From: Mucilaginibacter sp. 44-25
GTDB lineage: Bacteria; Bacteroidota; Bacteroidia; Sphingobacteriales; Sphingobacteriaceae
Direction: 5' to 3'
DNA length: 64,000 nt
NCBI GenBank assembly: GCA_001898335.1
Contig: MKTS01000008.1
Location: forward strand, 36,784 to 100,783
Shown one piece after another: positions 18,311 to 27,382 of this stretch; position 1 is the first letter of the stretch, and every line of letters starts with the position of its first letter. The notes below the pieces were generated by a model. That model was not told where the DNA came from, searched no databases, and saw nothing but the letters and a program-made list of their open reading frames with translations. The position numbers were made by a program, and so were the translations under genes.

Positions 18311-18889
18311 CTATCTAACATCATTCTCCACTTTTCTTGCAGTGCTTTTACCCGGCAGATAGATCTGGAAACCAAATGACAGGTTAAGGTTGCTTTGGTA
18401 AGTTTGGTTACCAAATCCTACCAGACCATTGTATTTAAGCAAGGTTTCCAAACCAATGTTTGGCGTTACGAAGTAAGCGAAACCCGGACCAACGCCTAAG
18501 TTTAAACCGTTTGTTTTACCGCCGCCATCGCTCACGTTAGTACCACCAACACCTACAGTTCCTTCCGCGAAGAAACGACCATGGCGCAATACTTCAACAT
18601 CTTTACCGGTGTAATAACGACCTAAAGCGCCAACACCATAAGTAGTTGTGGTTGGGGCACCTTTGGCAGTTTGTATCCCTAAGTTTACATAACCACCCAA
18701 TGCAACGTTATCCTGGATAAACCATGCCGCTTTGGGGGTAATTTCAAAACTGAATACCTTTGGGTCATCTAAGCCTAAGTTGATGTTTGACAGGTTTCCG
18801 CCAATTAAAACGTTCCCTTTTTGGATCTGTGCCGATGCAGACACGCAAAATGCTACGGCTAAAACGAATAGTAAAGTAATCTTTTTCAT
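18311..18889 (-). CDS. Outer-membrane beta-barrel protein
   Basis: I take the ATG at 18889 as start, because MKKITLLFVLAVAFCVSASAQ is a clean signal peptide; an upstream in-frame ATG would only prepend a charged non-signal stretch. The mature 172 residues alternate in the pattern of a small eight-strand barrel (OmpA/OmpW-like), with strands such as AAWFIQDNVALGGYVNLGI and ending NLSFGFQIYLPGKSTARKVEND. The last strand is followed by a short charged tail. Function is unknown. It is alone between a strong terminator and a candidate promoter at 19008-19015. Confidence 0.8.
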   Translation of the reverse strand: MKKITLLFVLAVAFCVSASAQIQKGNVLIGGNLSNINLGLDDPKVFSFEITPKAAWFIQDNVALGGYVNLGIQTAKGAPTTTTYGVGALGRYYTGKDVEVLRHGRFFAEGTVGVGGTNVSDGGGKTNGLNLGVGPGFAYFVTPNIGLETLLKYNGLVGFGNQTYQSNLNLSFGFQIYLPGKSTARKVENDVR

Positions 18890-19007
18890 ATGCTTATTGT
18901 TTTTACAGGGTTTTGCAATAGGCATGCCATGCCGGCTGATTATTTTATATCATAGCAGGTTAAACAGCTTATAATTAGTATAACTGTCAGTAAAACAATA
19001 ATATACC

Positions 19008-19015
19008 CAAAAATA
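19008..19015 (-). promoter_or_regulatory. -7 element upstream of the beta-barrel gene
   Basis: Reads TATTTTTG on the minus strand, a full TAnnTTTG match about 120 bases before the ATG. If used, the mRNA has a long AT-rich leader. Confidence 0.35.
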
Positions 19016-19163
19016 ACAGGTGTATTTAAATTTATCCTTTTTTAAAAGGTTTGCATCTAATTGCCGTAAAAATAGTTAATAACGTGATTTTTGATACATA
19101 TGACCATTTAAACGAACTGCCATATGCTGTTATAATGCGGTTACAGAAAGATATGTAAACCGG

Positions 19164-20762
19164 TCACCTGCCAATAGCACGACCAAATTCGCTGCCTGTA
19201 GCGTTGGTAATTACCCGGTAAACCGTCCAGTTATCCGTTTCATATACCTTGCGGAAGTTGAGGTTGGAAATATTACGCCTTATGATGGTAATGTATTTAT
19301 TATTCAACTGCGTATATCCCGACTCGGCATTACGTGCTGTAGATACCACTATATAATCCACATATTTATCAGGCGATTCCAGCGCACTCAGGAAACTTCC
19401 CTCATAAGGCATTATAATGGGCTTAATATCCTTTACAAATGCTACAATAGGGTAAGCAATAGCGTCATCAACCAAAACGTGCGCGTCTACAGGCAGGCTG
19501 TTCAGGTAATTGGCAATATCAATATTCTCGGTATCTATGTTTTCTTCGGTACGGTCAACCAGTACTTTGGTAAACTTCTTTTCTTCATCAACGCTTGAGT
19601 TGCGCAGGTAATACCAGCCCGAATACAATTGCACCAATACAACGGTCAGTAATAATAATTTAAACATACGCTGGTTTTTAACGGTGTGGGCCTTCATTAC
19701 CACACACAAGTAAGCCAGTATCATAAATATGAGGTAATACTGGTAGGATAAAAAAACCTTGTCGTATTTAATGTGCAAAAACTCAATAAACGCAAAAGGG
19801 ATGAGTATGGTAAGCACCTGGTAGGTACTCTCGCGGAAAAGATATATGGCGATAACTATCATGGGTGCGAAAAGCACCACCCTGGCAGATAACAGTAATG
19901 ATATTTCAGGTATTTGATAATAGGTATTGGTACTCTGCTGGTCAAAGCTCAATTTATCGATCAGCACATTCCATGTAGCATAGGGGCTTTCTGAAAAATA
20001 ATTCAGATCACTGGCATGGGTAAGGTTAAGTAATTTATAACATAAAACAGCCACTAATGGCAGGCTGAACAGAATGATGTACAACGCGAAAGTTTTATTG
20101 GCCAGTTTACGTCGCAATGACGGGCTATTAAAACTTATAAAAAGCCTGAATATGGATTCTTTCTCGCTCAGGTTTAAGCTATGAATGGTAATAGCTAATA
20201 TAAGCGGTAAAAAGAAAAGGGTAAGCCATACAAACTTATAATCGCAAAAGATAAGCCCTACCAGGCTGATACTGGCTATAGATACGTGGAACGTTGTATT
20301 GGAGCGGTAAAACTTAAACAGGTTAAGAAAGAACAGGAACAAGAATATGAGGATAAGATAAATACTCTTGCCCGAAGCAGCCGTGTAAATGATACCCGGG
20401 TGGAAAAGAAAAATAACTAAAAGCAGCAGTACATAACCGTTATCCTTTAGCCTTTTAGCAGCCGTGCTCGCTATAATATTAAACAATACGGCAGTACCTA
20501 TGGCTGATGCCAGTACAGGGGCCAGTGTATAGCTTAACGGCGTAAACAAAAAGGTGGCATAAAAAGGGATCAATGGCGCTGTTAAACCCATTGTTTTTAG
20601 CCTGTTGCCTAAACCTTCAAAAACTATTTTGGCTTTCTCTATATAAAACAGCGATTCGTGGTTGTAGTAATTAAGCTTATTTAAATAAACCGCGCATACC
20701 AGGTAGTATACCACCAGGAATAGGGTTATAATAAATAAGTATACCGAATCTGCTATCTTCAT
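19164..20762 (-). CDS. Multi-spanning membrane protein of the exopolysaccharide locus
   Basis: A 532-residue integral membrane protein with about ten to twelve hydrophobic segments and a C-terminal soluble domain (about residues 400-532) likely outside the membrane. The layout resembles GT39/GT-C glycosyltransferases (ArnT or PMT type), but I could not find their conserved acidic motif near the first loop with certainty, so the enzymatic role is open. It starts 3 bases after the GT2 synthase stop, so the two are translationally close. In this setting it might modify the polymer, supply a lipid-linked donor or help export. The ATG is clear. Confidence 0.75.
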   Translation of the reverse strand: MKIADSVYLFIITLFLVVYYLVCAVYLNKLNYYNHESLFYIEKAKIVFEGLGNRLKTMGLTAPLIPFYATFLFTPLSYTLAPVLASAIGTAVLFNIIASTAAKRLKDNGYVLLLLVIFLFHPGIIYTAASGKSIYLILIFLFLFFLNLFKFYRSNTTFHVSIASISLVGLIFCDYKFVWLTLFFLPLILAITIHSLNLSEKESIFRLFISFNSPSLRRKLANKTFALYIILFSLPLVAVLCYKLLNLTHASDLNYFSESPYATWNVLIDKLSFDQQSTNTYYQIPEISLLLSARVVLFAPMIVIAIYLFRESTYQVLTILIPFAFIEFLHIKYDKVFLSYQYYLIFMILAYLCVVMKAHTVKNQRMFKLLLLTVVLVQLYSGWYYLRNSSVDEEKKFTKVLVDRTEENIDTENIDIANYLNSLPVDAHVLVDDAIAYPIVAFVKDIKPIIMPYEGSFLSALESPDKYVDYIVVSTARNAESGYTQLNNKYITIIRRNISNLNFRKVYETDNWTVYRVITNATGSEFGRAIGR

Positions 20763-20765
20763 GTT

Positions 20766-22613
20766 TTACTTAACAAGGTTAGTTGGGTTATTCACCTTAC
20801 TTAAACCATGATTGGTTTTTTCCCAATAGAATGGTTTTACCACCAATTGATATAAGCCTTTGTAGGCCGATATGGAGTGCATTAACCAATAAATAGGGTT
20901 AGCAATAGCAAACAATATCAGCTCATAATAGCGGCGCTTAAAAACCGCTATCATGTTCACATATATCATCAGGATATTACCTACCATGAGGTTAAATATA
21001 GACATGAACAGCACCCAATCCGGAAACAAGCTGCGGATGGTGGAAAGGTCAAACACCACATAGCATATAAATATCAGCAGCAACAGCGGGTACACCAAAA
21101 AGGTAATAGGCGTTGCACCAATAAAAAAGTTAAAACCCAGGAAACCCCGCCAGCCTATCTCACGCCACAAAGCAACCGGGTCGCGCATGTGTACCAGGTA
21201 GGTTTGCATGTAGCCCTTTATCCAGCGGCTGCGCTGGCGTATCCAGTTAAAGGGCTCGTTGTTAGCTTCCTCGTACGTGGTGGAGTTAATAATGGCAATT
21301 TTATGGCCCTTGGCATAAGCGCGTACACCCAGGTCGGCATCTTCTGTTACATTGAAGGGGTCCCATGCGCCCAGCTCTACCAGTTCCTGTAATTTAAAGT
21401 GATTACTGGTACCTCCAAGCGGGATAGGGATATCCAGCGTATCGAGGCCCGGCAACATATAATCAAACCAGTATGAGTACTCCAGCGTAAACATACGGGT
21501 AAGGAAATTCTCGTTACGGTTGAAATAATTTAGCGCGCTCTGCACACAAATATATTCCTCGGGCAGCTTCCCAAACAGCGCTACCACCTTCTTTAACTGA
21601 TCGGTGTCCGGAATATCTTCCGCGTCATAAATAGTGAGGTATTTGCCGCGGGCAAAGTGCAGGCCATAGTTACACGCCTTGGGTTTGGTTTTAGGCATGT
21701 GGAAAGGCACTACAATTACCTCGAAAATTGCCGGAAAATCAAGGTTCTTTACTGCGTTAAACGTTTTATCGTCGTCCTCCTCTATCAGCAGTTTTACATC
21801 CAGCTTGTGGCGCGGGTAATCTATCGACTGCAGGTTCCAGATCAGCTTTTTAATCAGCTTATCCTCTTTATAAACCGGTAACAATATGGTGTAAATAGGC
21901 AGTCCGTCGTCATCTAATTGCCGCAGGTCCTCGCGGGTTACTGCCTGGTGCAACTCAAACCTCGAACCTACCAGCGCCAAAAACATTTTAAATATAATGG
22001 CTACCAGGAAGAACGAGCTGATAAGCACATTAATAATAATAGATGTGTTTTTAAAGCTTAATACCAGGCCAATAGCTACAAGGCTTATCAACACAAAAAT
22101 AAAGATGAGCTGAGCGGTAGAAAAAGTTACTACAGCCGAGCTGTCGGGGTCGCGCTTCATCAGCTCAAACACGGCTGATTTTACGTAACGCTCGCCCAAT
22201 AATTTATTACTCAGCCAGGTAATATCCAAGTCAGAGGTAACCACTACCTCTGGCTCCATATCATAAGTAAACTTAATGAAATCATGCACCAGCTGGTCAT
22301 CCGGCGCGGCCATTAATGTTACTACCTTACCATTTTCTATACGCAGGGGTACGGCCAGGCGTTCATGGGCAAATACCAGGTCTATCTTGCTGAGCACATC
22401 AGGGTCATACGCCTCTTCGCGCGGCTGCTCGTTAATAGCGACACCCGCGTTAAGCAGCGAACGCTCATAGTTTTTACGAGAGATATATCCCGATGTAAGC
22501 GCAATTTTGATGAATGACAAGCCCGACTCCTGCGCGTATGCCTCAATAGCATCGCGTTCGCCGGCGGTAATAAACCTGTCATTAACCAACAAGTCAGGAA
22601 TAGATATGCTCAT
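20766..22613 (-). CDS. MshEN-domain GT2 polysaccharide synthase (NfrB/XagB-like)
   Basis: A 615-residue synthase. Residues 1-140 form an N-terminal MshEN/GspE-N module (two helix-turn repeats, then the FAHERLAVPLRIENGKVVTLM strand region). Two membrane helices (about 163-187 and 191-215) lead to a processive GT2 domain with LLPVYKE, the acceptor/metal motif YDAED (D330, D333), TED at 423-425 and QRSRW at 460-464. Three or four C-terminal helices follow. No PilZ domain is present. NfrB of E. coli and XagB of Xanthomonas share this layout, and MshEN domains bind cyclic di-GMP elsewhere, so polymer synthesis may be nucleotide-controlled. The sugar is unknown. It lies 68 bases after the BcsB-like gene. 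Confidence 0.9.
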   Translation of the reverse strand: MSISIPDLLVNDRFITAGERDAIEAYAQESGLSFIKIALTSGYISRKNYERSLLNAGVAINEQPREEAYDPDVLSKIDLVFAHERLAVPLRIENGKVVTLMAAPDDQLVHDFIKFTYDMEPEVVVTSDLDITWLSNKLLGERYVKSAVFELMKRDPDSSAVVTFSTAQLIFIFVLISLVAIGLVLSFKNTSIIINVLISSFFLVAIIFKMFLALVGSRFELHQAVTREDLRQLDDDGLPIYTILLPVYKEDKLIKKLIWNLQSIDYPRHKLDVKLLIEEDDDKTFNAVKNLDFPAIFEVIVVPFHMPKTKPKACNYGLHFARGKYLTIYDAEDIPDTDQLKKVVALFGKLPEEYICVQSALNYFNRNENFLTRMFTLEYSYWFDYMLPGLDTLDIPIPLGGTSNHFKLQELVELGAWDPFNVTEDADLGVRAYAKGHKIAIINSTTYEEANNEPFNWIRQRSRWIKGYMQTYLVHMRDPVALWREIGWRGFLGFNFFIGATPITFLVYPLLLLIFICYVVFDLSTIRSLFPDWVLFMSIFNLMVGNILMIYVNMIAVFKRRYYELILFAIANPIYWLMHSISAYKGLYQLVVKPFYWEKTNHGLSKVNNPTNLVK

Positions 22614-22681
22614 TAATAAACCCTCTGTATATATAATTAACCCTTGCCTCAGCTACAATCAGCTTATGTAATGAGCCGTTA

Positions 22682-24769
22682 TTAGTCGTTAAACAACTCC
22701 TGTGATTTTTGCACGCGTGAACGTATATACAGGAACGATAACAGGATAAGTACCAATATACCTAACAGGATATACAGGTTATATGTATCCCAGAAACGGG
22801 TTAAAGCGCTCTTGGTATCAATATATTCGAGGTTATCGCTTGATTTGTTGATGTTGAACAAGTATTTATTGTTATTTACATCGGATATACAAACGTTGCT
22901 CGATAGCGTAGACAATTGCTCAGTAATTGACTTGGACGCCGCCAGGAAAGCTTCGGCCAGGTGTTTGCCCGTAGCGGTTAACACCAGCGTGGCATTGTTG
23001 CTTCGCCCGTAAAATATTTGTGCCAGGCCGTTTGACGTAGTATCTGACAGGGAATAAACCACCGTATTATTATCCGTATTGTACAGCCTGAAATTACGCT
23101 CGAAACTGATAGGCGCGTCAGGAAACTCCTTCATCATCTTATCATCCTTACTTAACAGCGCTATGATGTTGTTCTTTTTCAGATCAGCGGCTGTCATTTC
23201 ATCAGAATAAGAAAACTCAGGGAAATTATTAGCGTTGATGTTGTTATTTAGCTCATAAATGATCTCGCCCATAGCACCCGCAGCATAACGTGCGTAAGGT
23301 TTTGATACCACTATACGGGTACTACCGCTGTTGAAAGCTTCAGGGTACTGGTAAAAGCTCAGGTCGCTGGTGATAAACGGATTTTTTGATTCCAGGTATG
23401 ATTTGTCTACATCAATCTCGGCGAAGAAATTGGTGAAGCTGTTTTTACAGTTACCGCTGTTGGGGTAAAAACGGAACTCGCACTCCAGCGTATTGTATTT
23501 ATGGTGCTGGTAACGGTTAATGGTTACCGCGGTATTGAGCTTACCTGATGCATCCAGCTTTTCGCTGCTTATCAGCAACCCGTTTAGGTAGATGTTAAAG
23601 AAACCACGATCGCCGGGGTTAAGGCTGCTATAGTTGGCCACTACGCGTATTTCTACCTCTTTTGGTGTAAAGCTAAAGTCTGAATTTTTAAAGTTGAAAG
23701 CGCTTTTTAATGAACCAATACCCGATAAGAAATCGCTGGTACCGCCTATCTGTTTCAATGATAGTTTAGAGCGGTTTTCATCAATGGTTTTAAAGAAGGT
23801 GTTTTGCGCCTTATTCACCAGCAGGTAGTCGCCAAAGGTAGAGTTAAGCACATTCATGTTACCCAGGGCGGTAATGGTTTTTTCGTATCCGGCATCGTCG
23901 CCACCGGTAACAAATAATATCTCGGTAGGCACAACTTCCTGCGATACAGATCTCGTCGGTACAAATTTTCCGTTTACGTTTACCATATTGGTAATGGTAT
24001 CCATTACAGTGCTAACAGATTTATTGAGGTAAAGCAAGCCCTGGTTACTTTGCGGGGTAACTTTAATAAGGCTGCGCTTATCGGCAGGTAATGAGTTGAT
24101 GTTACCCACCAGGATATAATTACGCACACTATCAGGCAGCTGATCTATCTGGTAAACGCCAATGTTACGCTGCTGTGTTTTTTTCAAACGCGAGTAAGCC
24201 CAGGCTACCGCTTTAAGGTCATGCAGGGTAGGGTTGGTATTATATACAATGGCGGTTTTGGTATCAAAGCAATTACTGATGTTTACGTTATTAAAAAAGT
24301 TCTTATTACTTTTTACCAGGGCAAGGTGCGAGAAGTTCTTAACTCTCACCCACATGGCGGGGTTATCTAAATCGCGGCACTGGTCATCAGTAATAGAAAG
24401 TGCCGTTTTCACCTGTATCTTCAGATAATTATCAGCAGGCACATCGGCACGGCTCAGGTTAATTTGTATACGCTGTATAGAGTCTTTTGTTAAATGGCCG
24501 CTATATACCGGTTTTGTGCCTATAAAAAGGTTGATGTATGATTTTTCACGAATAAGCGCTTGAGAAGGCTCAATAAACAACACCAGTTTACTGCCATTCA
24601 TCTCATATTGCGGCGTAATTTTAAAATAGAAAGAGGTTGCACCGCTCATACCAAAAATAGGCTCATCATCATTATGGCCCATTGCCTTAAATGAGATGAT
24701 CTTGAAGTTTTGCGCAAATGCCCCCGCGGTTAAAAGTAAAAAAGCCAGAAGAGTGAAAAATCTTTTCAT
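22682..24769 (-). CDS. BcsB-like periplasmic partner of the polysaccharide synthase
   Basis: A 695-residue protein with an N-terminal signal peptide (ending AGAFAQ), a long beta-rich body and one C-terminal transmembrane helix (about 665-685) followed by a short charged tail, the topology of BcsB. Characteristic spots are DDQCRDLDNPAMWVRV near residue 130 and a second-half domain with FNIYLNGLLI and CEFRFYPNSGNCKNSF. BcsB guides nascent cellulose across the periplasm from BcsA; here the partner is the MshEN-GT2 protein downstream. Family length is usual (700-800). It starts 35 bases after the kinase gene. The assignment is by topology and motifs. Confidence 0.85.
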   Translation of the reverse strand: MKRFFTLLAFLLLTAGAFAQNFKIISFKAMGHNDDEPIFGMSGATSFYFKITPQYEMNGSKLVLFIEPSQALIREKSYINLFIGTKPVYSGHLTKDSIQRIQINLSRADVPADNYLKIQVKTALSITDDQCRDLDNPAMWVRVKNFSHLALVKSNKNFFNNVNISNCFDTKTAIVYNTNPTLHDLKAVAWAYSRLKKTQQRNIGVYQIDQLPDSVRNYILVGNINSLPADKRSLIKVTPQSNQGLLYLNKSVSTVMDTITNMVNVNGKFVPTRSVSQEVVPTEILFVTGGDDAGYEKTITALGNMNVLNSTFGDYLLVNKAQNTFFKTIDENRSKLSLKQIGGTSDFLSGIGSLKSAFNFKNSDFSFTPKEVEIRVVANYSSLNPGDRGFFNIYLNGLLISSEKLDASGKLNTAVTINRYQHHKYNTLECEFRFYPNSGNCKNSFTNFFAEIDVDKSYLESKNPFITSDLSFYQYPEAFNSGSTRIVVSKPYARYAAGAMGEIIYELNNNINANNFPEFSYSDEMTAADLKKNNIIALLSKDDKMMKEFPDAPISFERNFRLYNTDNNTVVYSLSDTTSNGLAQIFYGRSNNATLVLTATGKHLAEAFLAASKSITEQLSTLSSNVCISDVNNNKYLFNINKSSDNLEYIDTKSALTRFWDTYNLYILLGILVLILLSFLYIRSRVQKSQELFND

Positions 24770-24804
24770 CAGATTATAGCGTTAGTTTCGATATTATAAG
24801 CTTA

Positions 24805-26151
24805 TTAATTTATTACGTAGAACTCTACCCTGAAATAGTTTCCGTTATCGTTGCTGCGGTAAGTGAGTTCGCCGCCAAGTTCTTGTGTCATGAGTTTGGC
24901 AATGGAAAGGCCCAGTCCAAGCCGGCTTTCTATATTGCCCGATGCTTCGTTAAGCGTTTTTAACTTGTTAAACATCATATCCAGTTCGTCCTGCCCAATG
25001 GGTACACCTTCGTCTATAATTTCAAATACAAACTTCTGGCGCTGCAGGCTGGTAACTACCTTTATGCTGTTATTGGTTTGCGAAAACTTAATAGCGTTTG
25101 AAAGTAAGTTCTGGAAAACCTGCCCAACAAAAACTTTGTCCAGTTTTACATTAAGCGGTAGTTTAAGGATATTATCTACCAGGTGGATATTCTTCATGTT
25201 AGCGGTTTCCTGCAACCCTCTAAACACCTGTGTTACCTCATGGTTAATATCAAATATTTCCATGTTAAACTTCATGTCCGGCGACTCTATCTCCTTCACA
25301 TCCATCAGCTTGTTAAGCATATACTGCATTTTCTCTGATGCCTCACCAATAAAGCTGGAATACTCTTTCTGGTCGTTGCTCAGCCGGTAATCTTCCTCGC
25401 GCAGCATGTTGTTGCTCATCACGATCTGGCCTATGAGGTTTTTAAGGTCGTGCCCGGCAATGTTAATGAAGTTATTTTTTTGATCGTCAAGCTTGCGCAG
25501 CTGCTCATACTGGCGGTCAATAATGTTATTTTTCTCGTTGATGTTCTGGTTTTGTTCCTTTAACTGCTCGTTTGATTTTTCTATCAATATCTGCGACCGC
25601 ACGTCGCGGGCAATTACCTTGTAGCGCGCGTTGGGTACCAGGCACGATAAGAAAGCGATAATAAAGAACATGGAGCCACCGTTATTGATGACCATATCAA
25701 GACTGTACTCGCTGAAAATATTATAAAAAACGGCCAGCAGCAACAAAGCGATAAGGCCTTGCGCTATGGAATTGATGGGTTCCCAAAATACCTGCAGGTT
25801 AAAAAACAGGATAACCACGGCATATATTAAATAATAGGTGGTTTGTTGTTGTATGTTTACGATGTTGCAAAGCAAAGCGCAGGTTGCCGACAGGATAAAG
25901 AAACAAATATGCAACAGGGTACGGTAGTTATATTTACGCGCCTGGAAAAGGCTGTATAAACCATATATAATTAATATAGTAATAATACGCACAATTAAAA
26001 ACTGCAGCCATATGTTAGGGGCGTATATAAAATCAACAACGCTGAATATGGGATATAAAAATATTATTGTCCAGATAATATTATTAGTTTGATACCAGGC
26101 TTTTTTTGATATCTCCTTTTTATATTCCTCTTTTGAAATTTGAACAAACAT
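24805..26151 (-). CDS. Membrane sensor histidine kinase, orphan, first gene of the polysaccharide operon
   Basis: A 448-residue kinase with six predicted membrane helices in residues 25-180, a coiled-coil linker (about 185-225), a dimerisation domain with the acceptor His in AGHDLKNLIGQI, and an ATPase domain with NLLSNAIKFS and a GLGLSIA lid box. The G1 box reads DEGVPIG rather than the usual DxGxG, so ATP binding may be altered. No response regulator is encoded nearby. As the first gene of the run it would set or sense something tied to exopolysaccharide output. The membrane part resembles sensor modules of unknown ligand. Confidence 0.85.
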   Translation of the reverse strand: MFVQISKEEYKKEISKKAWYQTNNIIWTIIFLYPIFSVVDFIYAPNIWLQFLIVRIITILIIYGLYSLFQARKYNYRTLLHICFFILSATCALLCNIVNIQQQTTYYLIYAVVILFFNLQVFWEPINSIAQGLIALLLLAVFYNIFSEYSLDMVINNGGSMFFIIAFLSCLVPNARYKVIARDVRSQILIEKSNEQLKEQNQNINEKNNIIDRQYEQLRKLDDQKNNFINIAGHDLKNLIGQIVMSNNMLREEDYRLSNDQKEYSSFIGEASEKMQYMLNKLMDVKEIESPDMKFNMEIFDINHEVTQVFRGLQETANMKNIHLVDNILKLPLNVKLDKVFVGQVFQNLLSNAIKFSQTNNSIKVVTSLQRQKFVFEIIDEGVPIGQDELDMMFNKLKTLNEASGNIESRLGLGLSIAKLMTQELGGELTYRSNDNGNYFRVEFYVIN

Positions 26152-26204
26152 TTGTATCCTTTATTATTTATATAGTCAACTCTCAATAGGGGTGATTAAG
26201 AATT

Positions 26205-27341
26205 GTGAGAAATAAGTTTTTAAATATGGCAGTGCCATTTTTGGCAACATTGGCACAACTTGCCATGTATGTACTACCCGCACATGCAAAAAGCACTCCA
26301 ACGCAGCAGAGCATTAGGCAAACAGCCTTCATGCGTGCGCGCTCGCTTAATAATGGCATCAGCCTTTCCTGGCTCGAACAAACCTGGAATAGCAAAGTTT
26401 TAGATGAAAATCCTATTAAACCCTCAGGTTTTGAGCTTTTGAAAAAATTAAACATTACCACGCTGAGGCTACCGGTAGCCTTTGAATACTTTGAAGATAG
26501 CGGGATTTCCGATGAGAAAGTATTTGCACAAATTGATGATGTTTTGAAACAATGTAATAAGTATGGTTTTAATATCATTATAGATTTTCACTACGGTAAA
26601 CTTACAGATAATAACTATTTAACCGAAACTCCCAAAATAATTTCATTATGGTTAAAGTTAACCAGGAGATATATACGGGAAAATCCGGATAAAGTTTTTT
26701 TTGAGATTTACAACGAGCCGCCACACATGGACCCCAAAGTGTGGCATGATGCCGCTTATAATATTGTAACGGCCATACGGCGGGCGGATAAGCGCCGCAC
26801 TTTGCTGGTTGGGGCATCCAACTTTAACAGCATATATGAGCTGAGCCGAATGGAGCGGCTGGCCGACGAGAACATCATCTACACGTTCCATTTTTATGAA
26901 CCCTTTTTATTTACCCACCAGGGCGCGGATTGGGTAGGAGAGCAGGCAGCCACAACCGGGATACCCTTCCCCTATGATGCCGCCTTTTACCCGCCCATCA
27001 ACCCCAAAGCCAAAGGTACCTGGGGCGAAACTAATTATTACCAGTATGCTAAAGATGGCAACGCCCAGGCCGTGCATGACAAGCTGCAGATTGCCAAACA
27101 GTGGGGTAATAAGTACGGTGTACCTATTATTTGCGGCGAATATGGCGTATATAATAAATATGCCGACCTCGATAGCCGTTGCCGCTATATAAAGGCAGTA
27201 AGGCAAAATCTAAAGCAAATGGGCATCCCCGGCATACTTTGGGACTATAACAGCAATTTCAGTATTTTTAGCGGCGAACCTTCACTTAACAATTTGCCTG
27301 ACTGTATGAAACAGGCGATAGGTTATAATGGTTCTAAATAA
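26205..27341 (+). CDS. Secreted glycoside hydrolase family 5 (cellulase-like)
   Basis: A 378-residue GH5 endoglycosidase. The acid/base Glu is E171 in FEIYNEPPH and the nucleophile is E312 in CGEYGVY; HFYEPFLFTH and the terminal WDYNSNF are also typical. A signal peptide runs to about residue 28 (PAHA). I chose the GTG at 26205 because it gives the positively charged n-region MRNK; the ATG at 26226 would leave none. It is divergent from the kinase across 53 bases, so it is probably regulated with the synthase operon, acting on the polymer as BcsZ does in cellulose systems, though BcsZ is GH8. Confidence 0.88.
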   Translation: MRNKFLNMAVPFLATLAQLAMYVLPAHAKSTPTQQSIRQTAFMRARSLNNGISLSWLEQTWNSKVLDENPIKPSGFELLKKLNITTLRLPVAFEYFEDSGISDEKVFAQIDDVLKQCNKYGFNIIIDFHYGKLTDNNYLTETPKIISLWLKLTRRYIRENPDKVFFEIYNEPPHMDPKVWHDAAYNIVTAIRRADKRRTLLVGASNFNSIYELSRMERLADENIIYTFHFYEPFLFTHQGADWVGEQAATTGIPFPYDAAFYPPINPKAKGTWGETNYYQYAKDGNAQAVHDKLQIAKQWGNKYGVPIICGEYGVYNKYADLDSRCRYIKAVRQNLKQMGIPGILWDYNSNFSIFSGEPSLNNLPDCMKQAIGYNGSK

Positions 27342-27357
27342 AATACATTAAAATAAT

Positions 27358-27365
27358 TAACTTTG
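27358..27365 (+). promoter_or_regulatory. -7 element upstream of the acyl-ACP desaturase
   Basis: TAACTTTG matches TAnnTTTG in full and is followed by GC, as often seen. It lies 17 bases before the ATG, giving a leader of about 10 bases, and separates this gene from GH5. Confidence 0.5.
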
Positions 27366-27382
27366 CACATCAATTAGGATAT

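Noticed and set aside
20766..24769. Canonical cellulose synthase BcsA-BcsB
   Set aside because: The synthase has an N-terminal MshEN domain and lacks PilZ; BcsC, BcsZ (GH8) and other bcs genes are missing. Only the BcsB-like partner fits, so cellulose is not claimed.
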